Below are positions 1 to 9,600 of a DNA stretch of 64,000 nucleotides, one piece after another; position 1 is the stretch's first letter; the number at the start of each line of letters is the position of its first letter. The stretch comes from Anaerolinea sp. (GTDB lineage: Bacteria; Chloroflexota; Anaerolineae; Anaerolineales; Anaerolineaceae). Position numbers and translations under genes: made by a program. The notes under the pieces were generated by a model. That model was not told where the DNA came from. It saw only the letters and a program-made list of their open reading frames with translations, and searched no databases. The stretch is taken from positions 1-64,000 of the forward strand of contig JARKOV010000120.1 in assembly GCA_029975965.1 (NCBI GenBank). Reading direction: 5' to 3'.

Positions 1-386
1 CAAAAGGGGATCATCATCGCCGCCCACACCACCAGGCAAACGGCGACCGCCAGCGGGCGCTTCAAGTACTACAACGCCGAGCCGACCACCGGCATGATGA
101 TCAGCCAGGCGTTACCTTGGGACAGGTAGATGATCGAGGCGGCCAGGAGCACCTGGCCGACGAAGTAAACAGCGGTCGCTGTGGGGTGCACCCCGGCCTC
201 GAGGTAGCGCGAGCCGAAGATGCCGGTGGCGGTGTAGACCACGCCCAACCCCAGGGCGATGAAATAAGAGGTCCTAAAATGCAGCCCGCCAGCGGTGAAG
301 GTCACTACGAAGCTGGCGATCACCACGATGAGAAAGGCCAACTCGCTGTTTTTATGGGTCCGCCGGGTCATTGGGTTGGTCTGCAT
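1..386 (-). pseudogene. membrane sensor-type protein, interrupted by an in-frame TAG and cut by the window edge
   Basis: An ATG at 386 opens a 105-residue, very hydrophobic reading frame (MQTNPMTRRTHKNSELAFL... start) that ends at a TAG at 71-69. The same frame stays open beyond the stop, from 68 to the window edge, and still encodes a membrane helix (LKRPLAVAVCLVVWAAMM). About four membrane segments are visible. The pattern resembles the N-terminal membrane domain that precedes the kinase part of many Chloroflexota sensor histidine kinases, but no kinase region lies within the window, so function is inference. The TAG sits where a single-base change of a tyrosine codon would restore the frame. 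It may be a true nonsense mutation, a sequencing error or a short natural protein. Confidence 0.5.
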
Positions 387-487
387 GTTTCCTGATCCTT
401 TGCAAGGGTGAATCCACTTGATTTTTAAATATTACCATTTTCTCTCAGGTACGGGCGGCGCGATGCGTCTCACACACTCTTGCTTTG

Positions 488-557
488 GATTGTGTAAGTT
501 ATTTTCTGTAAAATGTGGGCTTTGCCCCACATTTTACAGAAAAAATGGAGCACGATC
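488..557 (-). repeat. MITE-like element, copy 1
   Basis: A 70-bp element bounded by GATTGTGT (488-495) and GCACGATC (550-557), with an inner hairpin whose arms include CTGTAAAATGTGGG and CCCCACATTTTACAG. The loop reads CTTTG, so this copy lies in reverse relative to those with CAAAG. The flanks TTGCTTTG (480-487) and TTGCTTCG (558-565) match at 7 of 8 positions, consistent with an aged 8-bp target-site duplication. The right flank falls at the start of the 34-bp direct repeat, so the element appears to have inserted into it. Confidence 0.8.
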
Positions 558-689
558 TTGCTTCGTGCCCTGGCGTCTTGGTGGTTGATTCATCTGATCA
601 GACATGGCGCGACTCTCCGCAGGTATTCGGGCTGGGTGCGATCCACTTTAAAAGCTCTTGCTTCGTGCCCTGGTGTCTTGGTGGTTGAT
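556..689. repeat. two 34-bp direct repeats exactly 100 bp apart
   Basis: Positions 556-589 and 656-689 carry the same 34 bases, beginning TCTTGCTTCGTGCCCTGG and ending CTTGGTGGTTGAT, with one C/T difference at 574/674. Nothing coding lies between them. A related but degenerate stretch (ATCAACCACCAGG followed by GACACAAAGG) occurs in the opposite sense near 21496-21526, so this is probably a dispersed intergenic repeat rather than a local duplication. Confidence 0.7.
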
Positions 690-699
690 CTATCTTTTT

Positions 700-1692
700 T
701 CAAGCCTGCGCAATTGCCCGGAAATCCAGCGCCACGAAGGGCAACCCGGCAGCGATGCGCTCCTTGCGCCCCGCCATGAAGCGCGCCGGCCATTCATCCG
801 GCTCGTGTTCCAGGTCGAACGGCAGGCAAAGCGCGTACAGCCCGGTTTCCAGCAGCTTGAGGAAGTCCGGCAGCCGTTCGATCCACACCGGCACAAGGGG
901 AAATTCCGCCAGGTAACCGGCCAGGTAGCTGCGCAGAAAATCCGCGGCGTAGACATCCTTATCGACCTGAGGCGTGAGCACGCAGAAATCCAGCACGCTC
1001 ATGGCGATGTCCATCGCATACCAACCGTAGGCGCAGTCGTCGAAGTCGAGCAGGGTGATGCGCTCGGTCTCGAGATCAAAGAGAAAATTTCCACCGTGCA
1101 GGTCAGCGTGAATCACGCCGTATGCGCCGGGGTCGCGCGGAAAAGCCAGCACAGCCTGGCGAGCCTCCGCGCGCCGGCGTTCGAGGAGCTCGCCGCCCAT
1201 TGCGCCGGACTGGTTAAAGCCGTTGCCCATCTCGTCCCACTGCGGGCGCGGCGCGATCGACTCTGGCGGGTGATATTCCGCCGAGCGAGCATGGAAGCGC
1301 CCCACCGTGCGCCCCAGGTGGGTGTACCGCGCCGCATTCCACACCTCGAAGGACAACTCCTCCCCCAACACGCCGGGCGCTCTCTCAAAGGCCATCACCA
1401 GGTGCAACCCCTCATCCGCCTGCAACGGTTCGACCAGCCGGCCGTGGACCGAGCGCAGCGGGACGGGCACGCTCACCCCGCCCCGCGCGAGGAAGTCGGT
1501 GAAATGGAGGCTGGAATATAACTCGCGCTCGCCAACCTCCTCATCCGGAGGTGAGATGCGCAGCACGCAGTCGCGCCCGTCGCGCTCGAAGGTGTAGGTG
1601 GCCGAAAAATGCCCGCCGCGGATGGGCCGGCAGTCTTCGGCGCGCGCGCCAAACAACCCGACAGCTCGTCGCAAGATCTCTGGATCCATCAT
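700..1692 (-). CDS. APH-family phosphotransferase (aminoglycoside/homoserine kinase-like)
   Basis: A 330-residue protein of the protein-kinase-like APH family, which transfers phosphate from ATP to a small-molecule hydroxyl. Visible landmarks are the N-lobe (GGHFSATYTFERDGRDCVLR), the catalytic loop VIHADLHGGNFLFD with its Asp and Asn, and the metal-binding LLDFDDCAYG motif. The frame stays open far upstream, but the start chosen is the ATG pair at 1692/1689, preceded by GGAAAGG about 10 nt away; the residues further upstream are a read-through of another frame. It is followed by repeats rather than another gene. The substrate cannot be told from sequence; choline, homoserine, fructosamine or an antibiotic are all possible in this family. 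Confidence 0.8.
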   Translation of the reverse strand: MMDPEILRRAVGLFGARAEDCRPIRGGHFSATYTFERDGRDCVLRISPPDEEVGERELYSSLHFTDFLARGGVSVPVPLRSVHGRLVEPLQADEGLHLVMAFERAPGVLGEELSFEVWNAARYTHLGRTVGRFHARSAEYHPPESIAPRPQWDEMGNGFNQSGAMGGELLERRRAEARQAVLAFPRDPGAYGVIHADLHGGNFLFDLETERITLLDFDDCAYGWYAMDIAMSVLDFCVLTPQVDKDVYAADFLRSYLAGYLAEFPLVPVWIERLPDFLKLLETGLYALCLPFDLEHEPDEWPARFMAGRKERIAAGLPFVALDFRAIAQA

Positions 1693-1760
1693 GCCCGGTG
1701 CCTTTCCATTCGCCTGGAAACAAGTTGATTCAAATGCGCTCAAACCGCGCCGCTCGCCAG

Positions 1761-2459
1761 TCAGCGCAGGCCGGCACTCGCCGGACGCCCTGCCCGGCGA
1801 GTCGGACCGCCCCACAGGCGCAGGCCGATCACCACCCAGCCGGCGCTGACCGGCAAGACGAAACCGCCGGGAATGTGGCGCACGCCCCAAAACATCAGCG
1901 CCAGGCCCAGCAGCGGGGCGACCCCCATGGCCATGGTTTGCCAACGGGGCAGGATGTCTTTCCTCCATAAACCGGTCGCGGTCAGCAGCGCCCCAACCAG
2001 GTACACCAGCATGCCCAGCTCGGTGCCGATCAGAAAACCCACCAGGCTGGCGGTGTCGCCCAGGGCCTGCGCCCCGAACCAGTAATCGGACAGGTTGCCG
2101 ACCACGCTCATCGCCAGACCGGCTACCATCAGGCGGAACCCCCACCTGCCGGATACGCCGCCGACCGAGCGACCGCTGCGCAGCAGGCAGCAAATTTCAA
2201 ACCCGACCACCCCCGCCAGCAGCAGCACGAAAACCGGCAAAAACAAGCGACCGTAGGTCTGGTACACCTGGTTGGGCGGCGCGAAATCGAACAAGGCCGG
2301 CAAACTCGCCACCAGCCCTGGCGCCCAGCCCGGCGCATCCGCCCGGCTCCAATCGAAGTTGTAATACGCCGCGGCCGCCAGGAAGGAGTTGACCACGCCC
2401 AACACTCCGCCCCACACCGCCGCCAGGCCCGCGATTCGCACCCATTGGTTGATGTTCAT
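1761..2459 (-). CDS. polytopic membrane protein of unknown function
   Basis: About 232 residues with six predicted membrane helices (for example LPVFVLLLAGVVGFEICCLL and LGMLVYLVGALLTATGLW) and a basic, Pro/Arg-rich C-terminus. The chosen start is the ATG at 2459 (MNINQWVRIAG), which has an AGGGA sequence 6-8 nt upstream. An alternative TTG at 2486 would overlap the stop of the upstream acetyltransferase gene as TTGA. The gene lies last or next to last in a minus-strand run with the GNAT and PHP genes, and is probably co-transcribed with them. I do not recognise a named family. The layout of hydrophobic segments is like that of small DUF4386-type or related uncharacterised membrane proteins, but this is not a firm assignment. 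Confidence 0.65.
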   Translation of the reverse strand: MNINQWVRIAGLAAVWGGVLGVVNSFLAAAAYYNFDWSRADAPGWAPGLVASLPALFDFAPPNQVYQTYGRLFLPVFVLLLAGVVGFEICCLLRSGRSVGGVSGRWGFRLMVAGLAMSVVGNLSDYWFGAQALGDTASLVGFLIGTELGMLVYLVGALLTATGLWRKDILPRWQTMAMGVAPLLGLALMFWGVRHIPGGFVLPVSAGWVVIGLRLWGGPTRRAGRPASAGLR

Positions 2460-2482
2460 GTTTTTTCCCTGGCTGACGCCGC

Positions 2483-3214
2483 TCAAGGCGACGAGCGAAA
2501 CACCAGGCAGGCCAGCAGGTCCGCGAAGCCCGCCCTGGCGTACAGCGCATAACCCACCTGGGAAGAGACCAACAGACAGCGCCGCGCGCCCGCCTGCGCC
2601 GCTTCAGCCAGCAGCGTCGCCAGCACCACGCTGCCCAACCCTTGCCGGCGGTAGCGGGTCAGGGTGTACATGTTGGCGATGTAAACCGTATCCGGGCGGA
2701 CCCAGTGCAGGGCGCCCCAGGCCACCACTTTTCCCGCCTGCGCGAGGGCATAGATGCGGGTGAGCGGGTCGCTCAACTGGATCTCGTGGTGCACCTGGAA
2801 CCCACGCGCCCGGTTCAGCTTCACCAGGGTGGCAGGGTCACCGACGCGCTGCACGCGCGCGTCCGGCGCAGACAATGCTTCCGGGGGCAGACTGCGCGCC
2901 ATAAGCGCTTCGCGATGGCTCAAGGCGTACCCCAGCCCGGCGAGCGCTGCCGCCTGCTCCGCGGGCTGGCAGGTGAAAACGGTCAGCAGGTGGCTGATTC
3001 CCGGCGCACCCGCCCGGATGCGCGCCGCGACCTCCGCAGCGGGCAGGTCGTGGGCGATGAACTCGTAGGCAATTCCCCCGTCGGGATGGGAAAAATGCAG
3101 CGCGGTCAGGCCGTTGATCTGCTCGACGCGCGTCCCGGGCAACACCGCGCTCTCCAGGTGGGCGTACGCCTCGACGAACAGGCTCACCGCTTCAGCCGGG
3201 TCGAACAGGCTCAT
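2483..3214 (-). CDS. GNAT-family N-acetyltransferase
   Basis: A 243-residue protein whose C-terminal half carries the GNAT acetyl-CoA-binding motif (YRRQGLGSVVLATLLAEAA, about residues 180-200), followed by the usual beta5 strand CLLVSSQVGYALYARAGF. The N-terminal half (about 120 residues) is a second, degenerate acyltransferase-like or dimerisation region. The ATG at 3214 overlaps the stop of the PHP gene by four bases (ATGA), which implies translational coupling. The frame extends upstream without a stop, but that extension lies within the PHP gene. The acceptor substrate is unknown. Confidence 0.8.
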   Translation of the reverse strand: MSLFDPAEAVSLFVEAYAHLESAVLPGTRVEQINGLTALHFSHPDGGIAYEFIAHDLPAAEVAARIRAGAPGISHLLTVFTCQPAEQAAALAGLGYALSHREALMARSLPPEALSAPDARVQRVGDPATLVKLNRARGFQVHHEIQLSDPLTRIYALAQAGKVVAWGALHWVRPDTVYIANMYTLTRYRRQGLGSVVLATLLAEAAQAGARRCLLVSSQVGYALYARAGFADLLACLVFRSSP

Positions 3215-4089
3215 GCCGGCGTCCCCCGGTGATCGGCGCGGACCTGCAGAGCGTTCAGCATCCCGCGCGTGACCGGCTGGCTGCCCAGGCGAGGAAAACC
3301 GGAGACCCAACCGTGCTCGTCGGAGCCGCCGCTGGTGACCAGCCCAAACTGGCGAGCAAAGGCCAAAAAATGCGCTCGCGCGGCGTCGTTCATGCGGTGG
3401 TGGTAGATTTCAATGCCATCCAGCCCCATCTCCACCAGCCAGCCGAAGGCGCGCCCATCCAGCCAGCCGCCGCGCCAGCGCACCAGGCTGGGATGCGCCA
3501 GCACCGCCACCCCGCCCGCGGCGCGGATGGCGGCGATGGCGCGGTCGATGGTCAGCGCGCAGACCGGCACAGCTTCGCGGTGCGGGTCCATCAGTTGCAG
3601 CGCGCCGCGCAAATCCTGGGCGTACCCGCGCTCCACCAGCGCATCGGCCAGCGGCACCGGCCCGGCATAGCGCGGGTTGAGCCGGGCGACATCCTCCATT
3701 GACACCACAAACCCTTCTCGCACGAGCAGCTCGCAGCGGCGCTGCGTTCGCGACGCCAGGTCCGCCAGCGCCTCCCTTTCGATGTCGAGGAAGCGCGGGG
3801 CATCCACGTCGATAAAATATTCCAGCACATCGATGTCGCTCTCCCAGGGCGGCGCGCCGCTGGCGTCCCAGCGGCTGGTCAGCTCCACCGCCGGGATCAA
3901 ATCCACGCCCTCCTGGGCGGCGAAATCGCGCACCTCGCGCACGCCGCGCGCGTTATCGTGGTCGGTGATCGCCAGCGTGCGGATGCCGCGCGCAACCGCG
4001 TGCCTCACCAGCTCCGCCGGAGAAGCGCGCCCGTCGGAGTAGTAGGTGTGCGTATGAAGATCGATGGACGATTGGATCGATTCGGGCAT
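3211..4089 (-). CDS. PHP-domain phosphoesterase (TrpH/RNase AM-like)
   Basis: A 292-residue PHP protein. The metal-binding signatures are easy to see: DLHTHTYYSDG near residue 11, ITDHDN near 42, an acidic VELTSRWD segment, HPSLVRWRGG, and the C-terminal SGGSDEHG. PHP proteins of this length hydrolyse phosphoester bonds; the YciV/TrpH branch acts on 3',5'-nucleoside bisphosphates and on short RNA 5' ends. The gene is followed, with a 4-nt overlap, by the acetyltransferase gene. The start ATG at 4089 begins MPESIQSSIDLHTHT, which places the first PHP motif at the usual distance from the N-terminus. Substrate specificity is inferred from family only. Confidence 0.85.
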   Translation of the reverse strand: MPESIQSSIDLHTHTYYSDGRASPAELVRHAVARGIRTLAITDHDNARGVREVRDFAAQEGVDLIPAVELTSRWDASGAPPWESDIDVLEYFIDVDAPRFLDIEREALADLASRTQRRCELLVREGFVVSMEDVARLNPRYAGPVPLADALVERGYAQDLRGALQLMDPHREAVPVCALTIDRAIAAIRAAGGVAVLAHPSLVRWRGGWLDGRAFGWLVEMGLDGIEIYHHRMNDAARAHFLAFARQFGLVTSGGSDEHGWVSGFPRLGSQPVTRGMLNALQVRADHRGTPA

Positions 4090-4146
4090 GGGCTTCCTGG
4101 GTGGGCGGAGCTCCGCTGCGAAAACGGTGATGGGCTGGCGAGTTGG

Positions 4147-4680
4147 CTAGGCCGGTTTTCCAATCCGGAGAAAATCTCGCATCGACCAGCGCCCACCGGC
4201 CTGCTGCACCAGGAAGAACACGCGGTCCACGAGAAATTGTTGCGGTTGCCAGGCCGCCTCCACCGCCGAGCGCGCGGCTTCCAGCGCAGCCAGGTCGTTG
4301 AAGGTGCCGACGGAGAGGTGCGGGGTGTAATCAAAGGGCAGCGCCTGGATCTGGCGCGGGAAACGCCCTTCCAGCTCGGTGCGCAACCCGGCCAGTTGTC
4401 CCTGGTCCACCGGCAAGATCCACAACGCCATCGGGAAACCCTTGAACAGCTCGATCTGCTCCAGGCGAATCTCGAAAGGCTCGACGCTCGCCAGGCAGTC
4501 CGCCAGCTCCAGGCTGAACACCGGCCACTCCTCCGGCTGGATGAAGGGCGGGTAGACCAGGGTGATGTGCGGCGGGAAATGCACCGCCAGCGGCTCATAT
4601 TTGCGCCGCCACGGGTCGATCACATCGCACACGTCGGACGGCGGGATGATTCCCAGGGCCGTGGATTGGGGAAATAGCAT
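4147..4680 (-). CDS. 2H phosphoesterase, 2'-5' RNA ligase/cyclic phosphodiesterase family
   Basis: A 177-residue protein with the paired HxT/S motifs of the 2H superfamily: PPHITLVYP near residue 37 and TPHLSVGTF near residue 119. These enzymes (LigT/ThpR and relatives) open 2',3'-cyclic phosphates or form 2'-5' RNA linkages. The spacing of the two motifs (about 80 residues) fits a single complete domain. A TATAAT box (4692-4687) ends six bases before the ATG with no room for a ribosome-binding site, so the message may be leaderless. The gene is separated by 57 bp from the PHP gene downstream, and both could act in RNA-end or nucleotide turnover. Confidence 0.82.
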   Translation of the reverse strand: MLFPQSTALGIIPPSDVCDVIDPWRRKYEPLAVHFPPHITLVYPPFIQPEEWPVFSLELADCLASVEPFEIRLEQIELFKGFPMALWILPVDQGQLAGLRTELEGRFPRQIQALPFDYTPHLSVGTFNDLAALEAARSAVEAAWQPQQFLVDRVFFLVQQAGGRWSMRDFLRIGKPA

Positions 4681-4686
4681 AAATTT

Positions 4687-4692
4687 ATTATA
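4687..4692 (-). promoter_or_regulatory. TATAAT box 6 nt before the start codon
   Basis: On the minus strand, TATAAT (4692-4687) is followed by AAATTT and the ATG at 4680. Transcription starting about seven bases after the -10 box would begin at the start codon. No clear -35 hexamer is seen. Confidence 0.55.
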
Positions 4693-4761
4693 CAGGAGAG
4701 TGCCGGCAGGGGCACGCCCCGTTCCTGAAAGCTGGTCTGAAAAACTTGTATGCAGAAGGTT

Positions 4762-6084
4762 TCAGGAGATTTTTTTGGCAAACACCTCAGCGATCGATGG
4801 GTAATCTTCGCAAAATCGAAATAGGGGGGTAAATCCGGTTAAATCGAGAATGTCGCGGATTTTATCTGAGACACCATAAAGAACGACCTGACCACGGTTA
4901 TATTTCTTACATGTTTTCTGTGTGTCGATTAATATCCGAAGGCCAGCAGAAGATATAAAAGACACTTCGGTCATATCAATGACGATTTTATAACGTCCGC
5001 TGTCGGTTATTTCTTTCAATACATTCCCAACTTCATGCGAATTGACCGAGTCAATTCTGCCCGTCAATTTAACCATTACAAAATTTTGAAAATAATTGAC
5101 GATCGATTCAAGAGAATTTCCGCCGTAATAAACCTGGTTCATCCGGCGAGGTATGAAGTGATCACGATATTGTTTGTAGCCACCGTTTATCTCATTCCAC
5201 TCTTCAATATGATTGTTTATGTCTATGACGATCCTTGAAATGTTTAACCGAAGAAAATCTGGCCCATTGCGATTTACGAGCAACCTGAGCTGGTCCACAT
5301 AATCCAATGGCATTTTTAATCCAAAAATTATGCTCCCTTTTTCATTGCGAAGGATCGCCACTCTTTGTGTGGGCACCCTCAAAAGACTCGCCAAAGCATT
5401 AACCAAAATCACTTGCTCCTCATCGGAAAGTGAAGTTGGTTTGGGCGCATCTTTCCCGACCACGATTTGTATGTTGGCTGCCGTTTCTTGATAAAACGCT
5501 ACCTCATGATTACTTTCCGCTTTTTTGTCCTTTACCCGCAAGATGGGATGCGGATGGGCGCCGGTCATTTCCCACCGAATTGCGTTCGAAGCCAATTCAA
5601 AGGCAAATTCATACGTTTTTCCTGCCGCAATCGCATCATAAAATGCGACCGAAAATTTTTGACTTAACGTGTCGGAGATCTGATTGCTGATGCCTATGAC
5701 ATATGGAATGCAACTCACGATCGCATCTGACTGAACTTGGGTATAGCAGGCGTTCAGGATGACGCACTCCAAAGTGTCTGAGAACAAACGGAAAAAATCT
5801 CTCAGGGTATTCGAATCGACAAGAATTTTCTTCCCCTTTTCATTTTCGAACGCAATTCCTTCGTCTCCATAACCGTGACCGCTGAAATGTAGAATGTTCG
5901 GCATATAATCCAACATTGCTCTACGGATATCGACGGGGCGAGGAGCCCACAGAGTTTTTAGGGAAAGCTCATTTTTAAGATTTCCTCTTTGGATGCCATT
6001 TTGGATTTCGCGCAATTCTTGATCGAGACGCAAATGGGAAGTCTTGCTCGGGTTCGCAGCCAAAAAAAGGATTGTTTTCCCCAT
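4762..6084 (-). CDS. CHAT-domain protease fused to a STAS domain
   Basis: A 440-residue fusion. Residues 1-180 form a CHAT (caspase/separase-like) peptidase domain with the His in HFSGHG (His70) and the Cys in ILNACYT (Cys113), so the catalytic dyad is intact. Residues about 220-290 form a small alpha/beta domain (GSIIFGLKMPLDYVDQL) of the kind often found as an adaptor in bacterial CHAT and STAND proteins. Residues about 335-438 form a STAS domain with IDMTEVSFISSAGLRIL; the serine before AGL (Ser379) occupies the phosphorylation position of anti-anti-sigma factors. The gene is clearly AT-richer than its neighbours and uses many A/T-ending codons, which suggests transfer. No anti-sigma factor, PP2C phosphatase or target gene is adjacent. 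How phosphorylation of STAS might control proteolysis is speculation. Confidence 0.85.
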   Translation of the reverse strand: MGKTILFLAANPSKTSHLRLDQELREIQNGIQRGNLKNELSLKTLWAPRPVDIRRAMLDYMPNILHFSGHGYGDEGIAFENEKGKKILVDSNTLRDFFRLFSDTLECVILNACYTQVQSDAIVSCIPYVIGISNQISDTLSQKFSVAFYDAIAAGKTYEFAFELASNAIRWEMTGAHPHPILRVKDKKAESNHEVAFYQETAANIQIVVGKDAPKPTSLSDEEQVILVNALASLLRVPTQRVAILRNEKGSIIFGLKMPLDYVDQLRLLVNRNGPDFLRLNISRIVIDINNHIEEWNEINGGYKQYRDHFIPRRMNQVYYGGNSLESIVNYFQNFVMVKLTGRIDSVNSHEVGNVLKEITDSGRYKIVIDMTEVSFISSAGLRILIDTQKTCKKYNRGQVVLYGVSDKIRDILDLTGFTPLFRFCEDYPSIAEVFAKKIS

Positions 6085-6652
6085 AAAATATTCTCTGTGA
6101 CCAACAGATTATTAACTGGGTAAAGGTCGATTTAAAAGACAGGATGATTTATTATACATAAGTTGGTGCGTAAAAAGGACTTTTCACTTTGGTCACACGG
6201 GGCACACGCGTCAAGATAGAGGATCTACAAGATTCGAGTCACCCACCTCTAAGTGGTCAGTCAGGCTGATTTTGACAGATACTAAGTCCCTGCCCTTGAA
6301 GGGTGTACAGATCGGGGGTGTGGGGGCCTTTGAGAAAGCCATAACAGGCTGCCCGTTTTAGGTTGTAATTAAAGATCAAAATTATTAGAATGATAGGGAA
6401 GCCCATCATCACGCCAATGAAAGGAGGGATATTGAGCGCGTTCCTGTGCGAGTGCGCAGGAGTGAGGTGCCAGGCTCGCCGAGCGGGTGTTCGGCAACCA
6501 GCCGGCCGGTTTTGAGGTTTGTCACCGGGCGGGAACCCTGGAAACCAGATATAGCACTGCCTCAGTTCAAGCAAGGGTCGCAGGGTAACGCTCCACAGGG
6601 GAGAAACGGCCCGTGCGACCCGCCTAAACCAAATTCAACCAAGGGAGTAGAT
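6085..6652. other. intergenic region with probable long 5' leader of the subtilase gene
   Basis: This 568-bp stretch holds no convincing gene. The first 350 bases are AT-rich and include TTATACAT near 6153. From about 6437 it becomes GC-rich and contains several inverted repeats, for example CCTGTGCG/GCGCAGG near 6452-6471 and GGGTCGC/GCGACCC at about 6567-6621. The last bases (AAGGGAG) form the ribosome-binding site of the subtilase gene. A structured untranslated leader is plausible, but no riboswitch consensus is recognised. Confidence 0.4.
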
Positions 6653-9600
6653 ATGCGCAAATCAACATTCGCTGTCATCGGCTTGTTGACCATTCTGGCG
6701 ATGCTGCTGGCGCCGGTCAACAGCGCCCCCAGCGTGGCTGCTCGCACGCTGCCGCCTGAACGGATGCCCAAAGAACTGCCCGCCGAAGTGATCGAGGCGT
6801 TCAAGGGCGGAATCACTGCTGAAGAGCTCTTGGCGCGCTATGACGGGCCTGTCCCGGCCGCCCTGTGGGCTGCAGTGGACGAGCCGGTATCGGTGATCGT
6901 CGAAATGGACCAGCCCTCGCTGATCGCCAGCATGCAGGCGCAAGGCACCACCCCCAGCCAGATGGGCGCTGCCGCCCAGCGCAGTTACGCGCAGGGCCTG
7001 CTCCAGGCCCAGACGCCGCTGGTCGCCGAGGTGCAAGCCCGCGGCGGAGCGGTGCTCGGTCAGTACACCAAGGTTTATAACGGCGCGCTGGTGCGCATCA
7101 AGGGCTCGGAAGTCGACGCGCTGCGCAAGATGGCCGGGGTGAAAGCGGTTCACCGCGCCCCACGGCACACCATCGAGCTGACCAACAGCGTGCCATTGAT
7201 CGACGCGCCCGAAGTGTGGGAAGCGCTGCCCACCGGGTACGATGGCTCCGGCGTGACCATCGCGGTGATCGACTCGGGCATCGACTACACCCACGCCTCC
7301 TTTGGCGGCGTGGGAACGGCGATTGCCTACTCCAGCAACGACCCCGACGTGATCGAGGCGGGCAGCTTCCCGACCGCGAAAGTGATCGGCGGCTACGACT
7401 TCGCCGGCACCGCTTACAACGCCAGCTCCCCGGTCAATTCGATCCCCGTCCCCGACGACGACCCGCTGGATGAGGGCGGTCACGGCACCCACGTGTCGTC
7501 AACCGCCGCCGGCATGCCCGTGCTGGACGCCGGCATGAACGTGCTGGTCGGTCCCGGGGTGGCCCCTGGCGCCAGCCTGTACGCGCTGAAAGTGTTTGGC
7601 GCGGCCGGCTCCACCGACCTGGTGATCAACGCCCTGGATTGGGCGATGGATCCCAACGGCGACGGCGACCTCTCCGACCGGGTGGACGTGATCAACATGT
7701 CGCTCGGCTCGATCTGGGGCACCGCCTCGGCCGACGATCCTGAGCAGGTGGCGGTCAACCTGATCTCCTCGCTCGGCACCTTCGTCGCGGTTTCGGCGGG
7801 CAACGAAAGCGACAGCTCCTACGTCGTGGGGCAGCCCTCCATCTCCGACGCGGCCATCTCGGTGGCGGCCAGCACGACCGGCTTCGTCACCATGCCGGTT
7901 GTCCAGTACGATAACAACACCCAATTCGCGCCTTACAACCCCGGCAACCCCTTCACCACCGCCGTCACCGCCGTCCTGGTCGATGTGGACATGGTGGATG
8001 GCACGCCGACCGGCGAGCTCTGCACCACCACCGTGGGCAACCCCGCCAGCGACCTGCTCGGAAAGGTCGCCCTGGTGCAGCGCGGCGGTTGCGATTTCGC
8101 GGTGAAGATTGCCAACGCCGCCACCCTCGGCGCGGTGGGCATCATCATCTACAACCAGGTGCGCCCGGACGACGACTTCATCAGCATGGTGACCGGCACG
8201 ACCACCCTGCCCGCCGGGCACACCACGCGGCCCTACGGTCTGGCGCTCAAAGCCTTCCACGGCACCAGCGTGACGGTCGGCCCCGATTCGTCTCCCAAGA
8301 CGGTGCCGTTTGGCAGCGCCGATACGGTCGGCAGTTTCTCCAGCCGCGGCCCGCGCGGGTACGACTCGAAGCTCAAGCCTGAAATCACCGCCCCCGGCGT
8401 GGCGATCTTCGCCGCCTACATGGGCACCGGCAACCAGGGCACGAGCATGAACGGCACCTCGATGGCCGCCCCGCACGTGGCGGGCGTGGCCGCCCTGATC
8501 GCCGACGCGCACCCGGATTGGAGCGCTGAAAAGATCAAAGCCGCCATGATGAGCACCGCGGTCGACCTGAGCGCCAGCGACGCCAACGGCTACCGCATCG
8601 TCCCGCGCACCGGCGCCGGGCGGGTGGACGCCGACGGGGCGGTCTTCGCCCAGACGATCGTCACCGGCGACCCGAACCTGGTCAGCCTCAGTTGGGGCCT
8701 GGTCGAGGTGGGTATGGACACCCCCAGCTACGTCGTGCCCGAAGCCAAGCTGGTGCGCGTCGAGAATCTGGCCGGGGCGAGCAAGACCTACGACATCGCC
8801 GTGACCTTCAGCAGTCCCACCATGACGGGCGCCACGCTCAACCTGCCCTCCACGGTGACGGTCGCCGCCGGCGCCACGGTGGGTGTGCCCGTCACGCTCA
8901 CCCTCAACCCGGCCCTGCTCCCGCAGGAAAACCACCCCACGCTGGAATATGCCTTGAACTTCGGCGTGATGGAGGAATACTACGGCTTCGTCACCTTCAC
9001 CCCGCAGGGCGGCGGCGCGGCGGTGCGCGTTCCGTTCTACTTTGTCCCGCGCCCCTACAGCAAGCTGAGTGAGGCTCCGGGCGGCGATCATTCGGTCAAT
9101 GCCGACGGCCTGACCCCGGCCAACATTACCTTCAACCAGAGCGGTCCCAAGACCTCGAACCTGTGGGTCTGGCCCGCGCTGGTGGTGGATCCCAACGAGC
9201 CCGGCATCCAAGACGCGGGCGACCTGCGCGCCGCCGGCATCGACCTGGGATTCGTCAGCGGCACGTACGGCAACGTGCTGGCGGTCGCCATCGCCAATTG
9301 GGGCAAGCTGCACACGCTGCAACCCTACTTCGACGAGACCGACCTGCACATCGACGCGGACCGCGACGGCACTTTCGAATACACCCTGTGGAACTTCAAC
9401 TACGGCTGGCTCTCCGGCGGCGACCAGGATAACACTTGGGTCGTGCTGGTCACCGATCACACCATCCCGGCTCCCTCGCCGAATATCTTCCTCGCCAGCC
9501 CGTACACCATCACCGCCGACTTCAACTCCGGTTATTCGGAATGGTATGTCCCGGCCGGCTGGATCCCGCTTTCGACCAGCACCTTCAACTACCGCTTCAT

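Noticed and set aside
6257..6574. A 105-codon minus-strand frame in the subtilase leader
   Set aside because: No ribosome-binding site, no domain, and it overlaps the presumed 5' leader. Its base composition changes midway.
6560..6630. RNase P-like or riboswitch-like motifs (GGTAACGC, GAGAAACGG) in the subtilase leader
   Set aside because: The universally conserved RNase P segments (GAGGAAAGTCC and the terminal ATAGG/ACAGAA blocks) are missing, and no riboswitch consensus fits.
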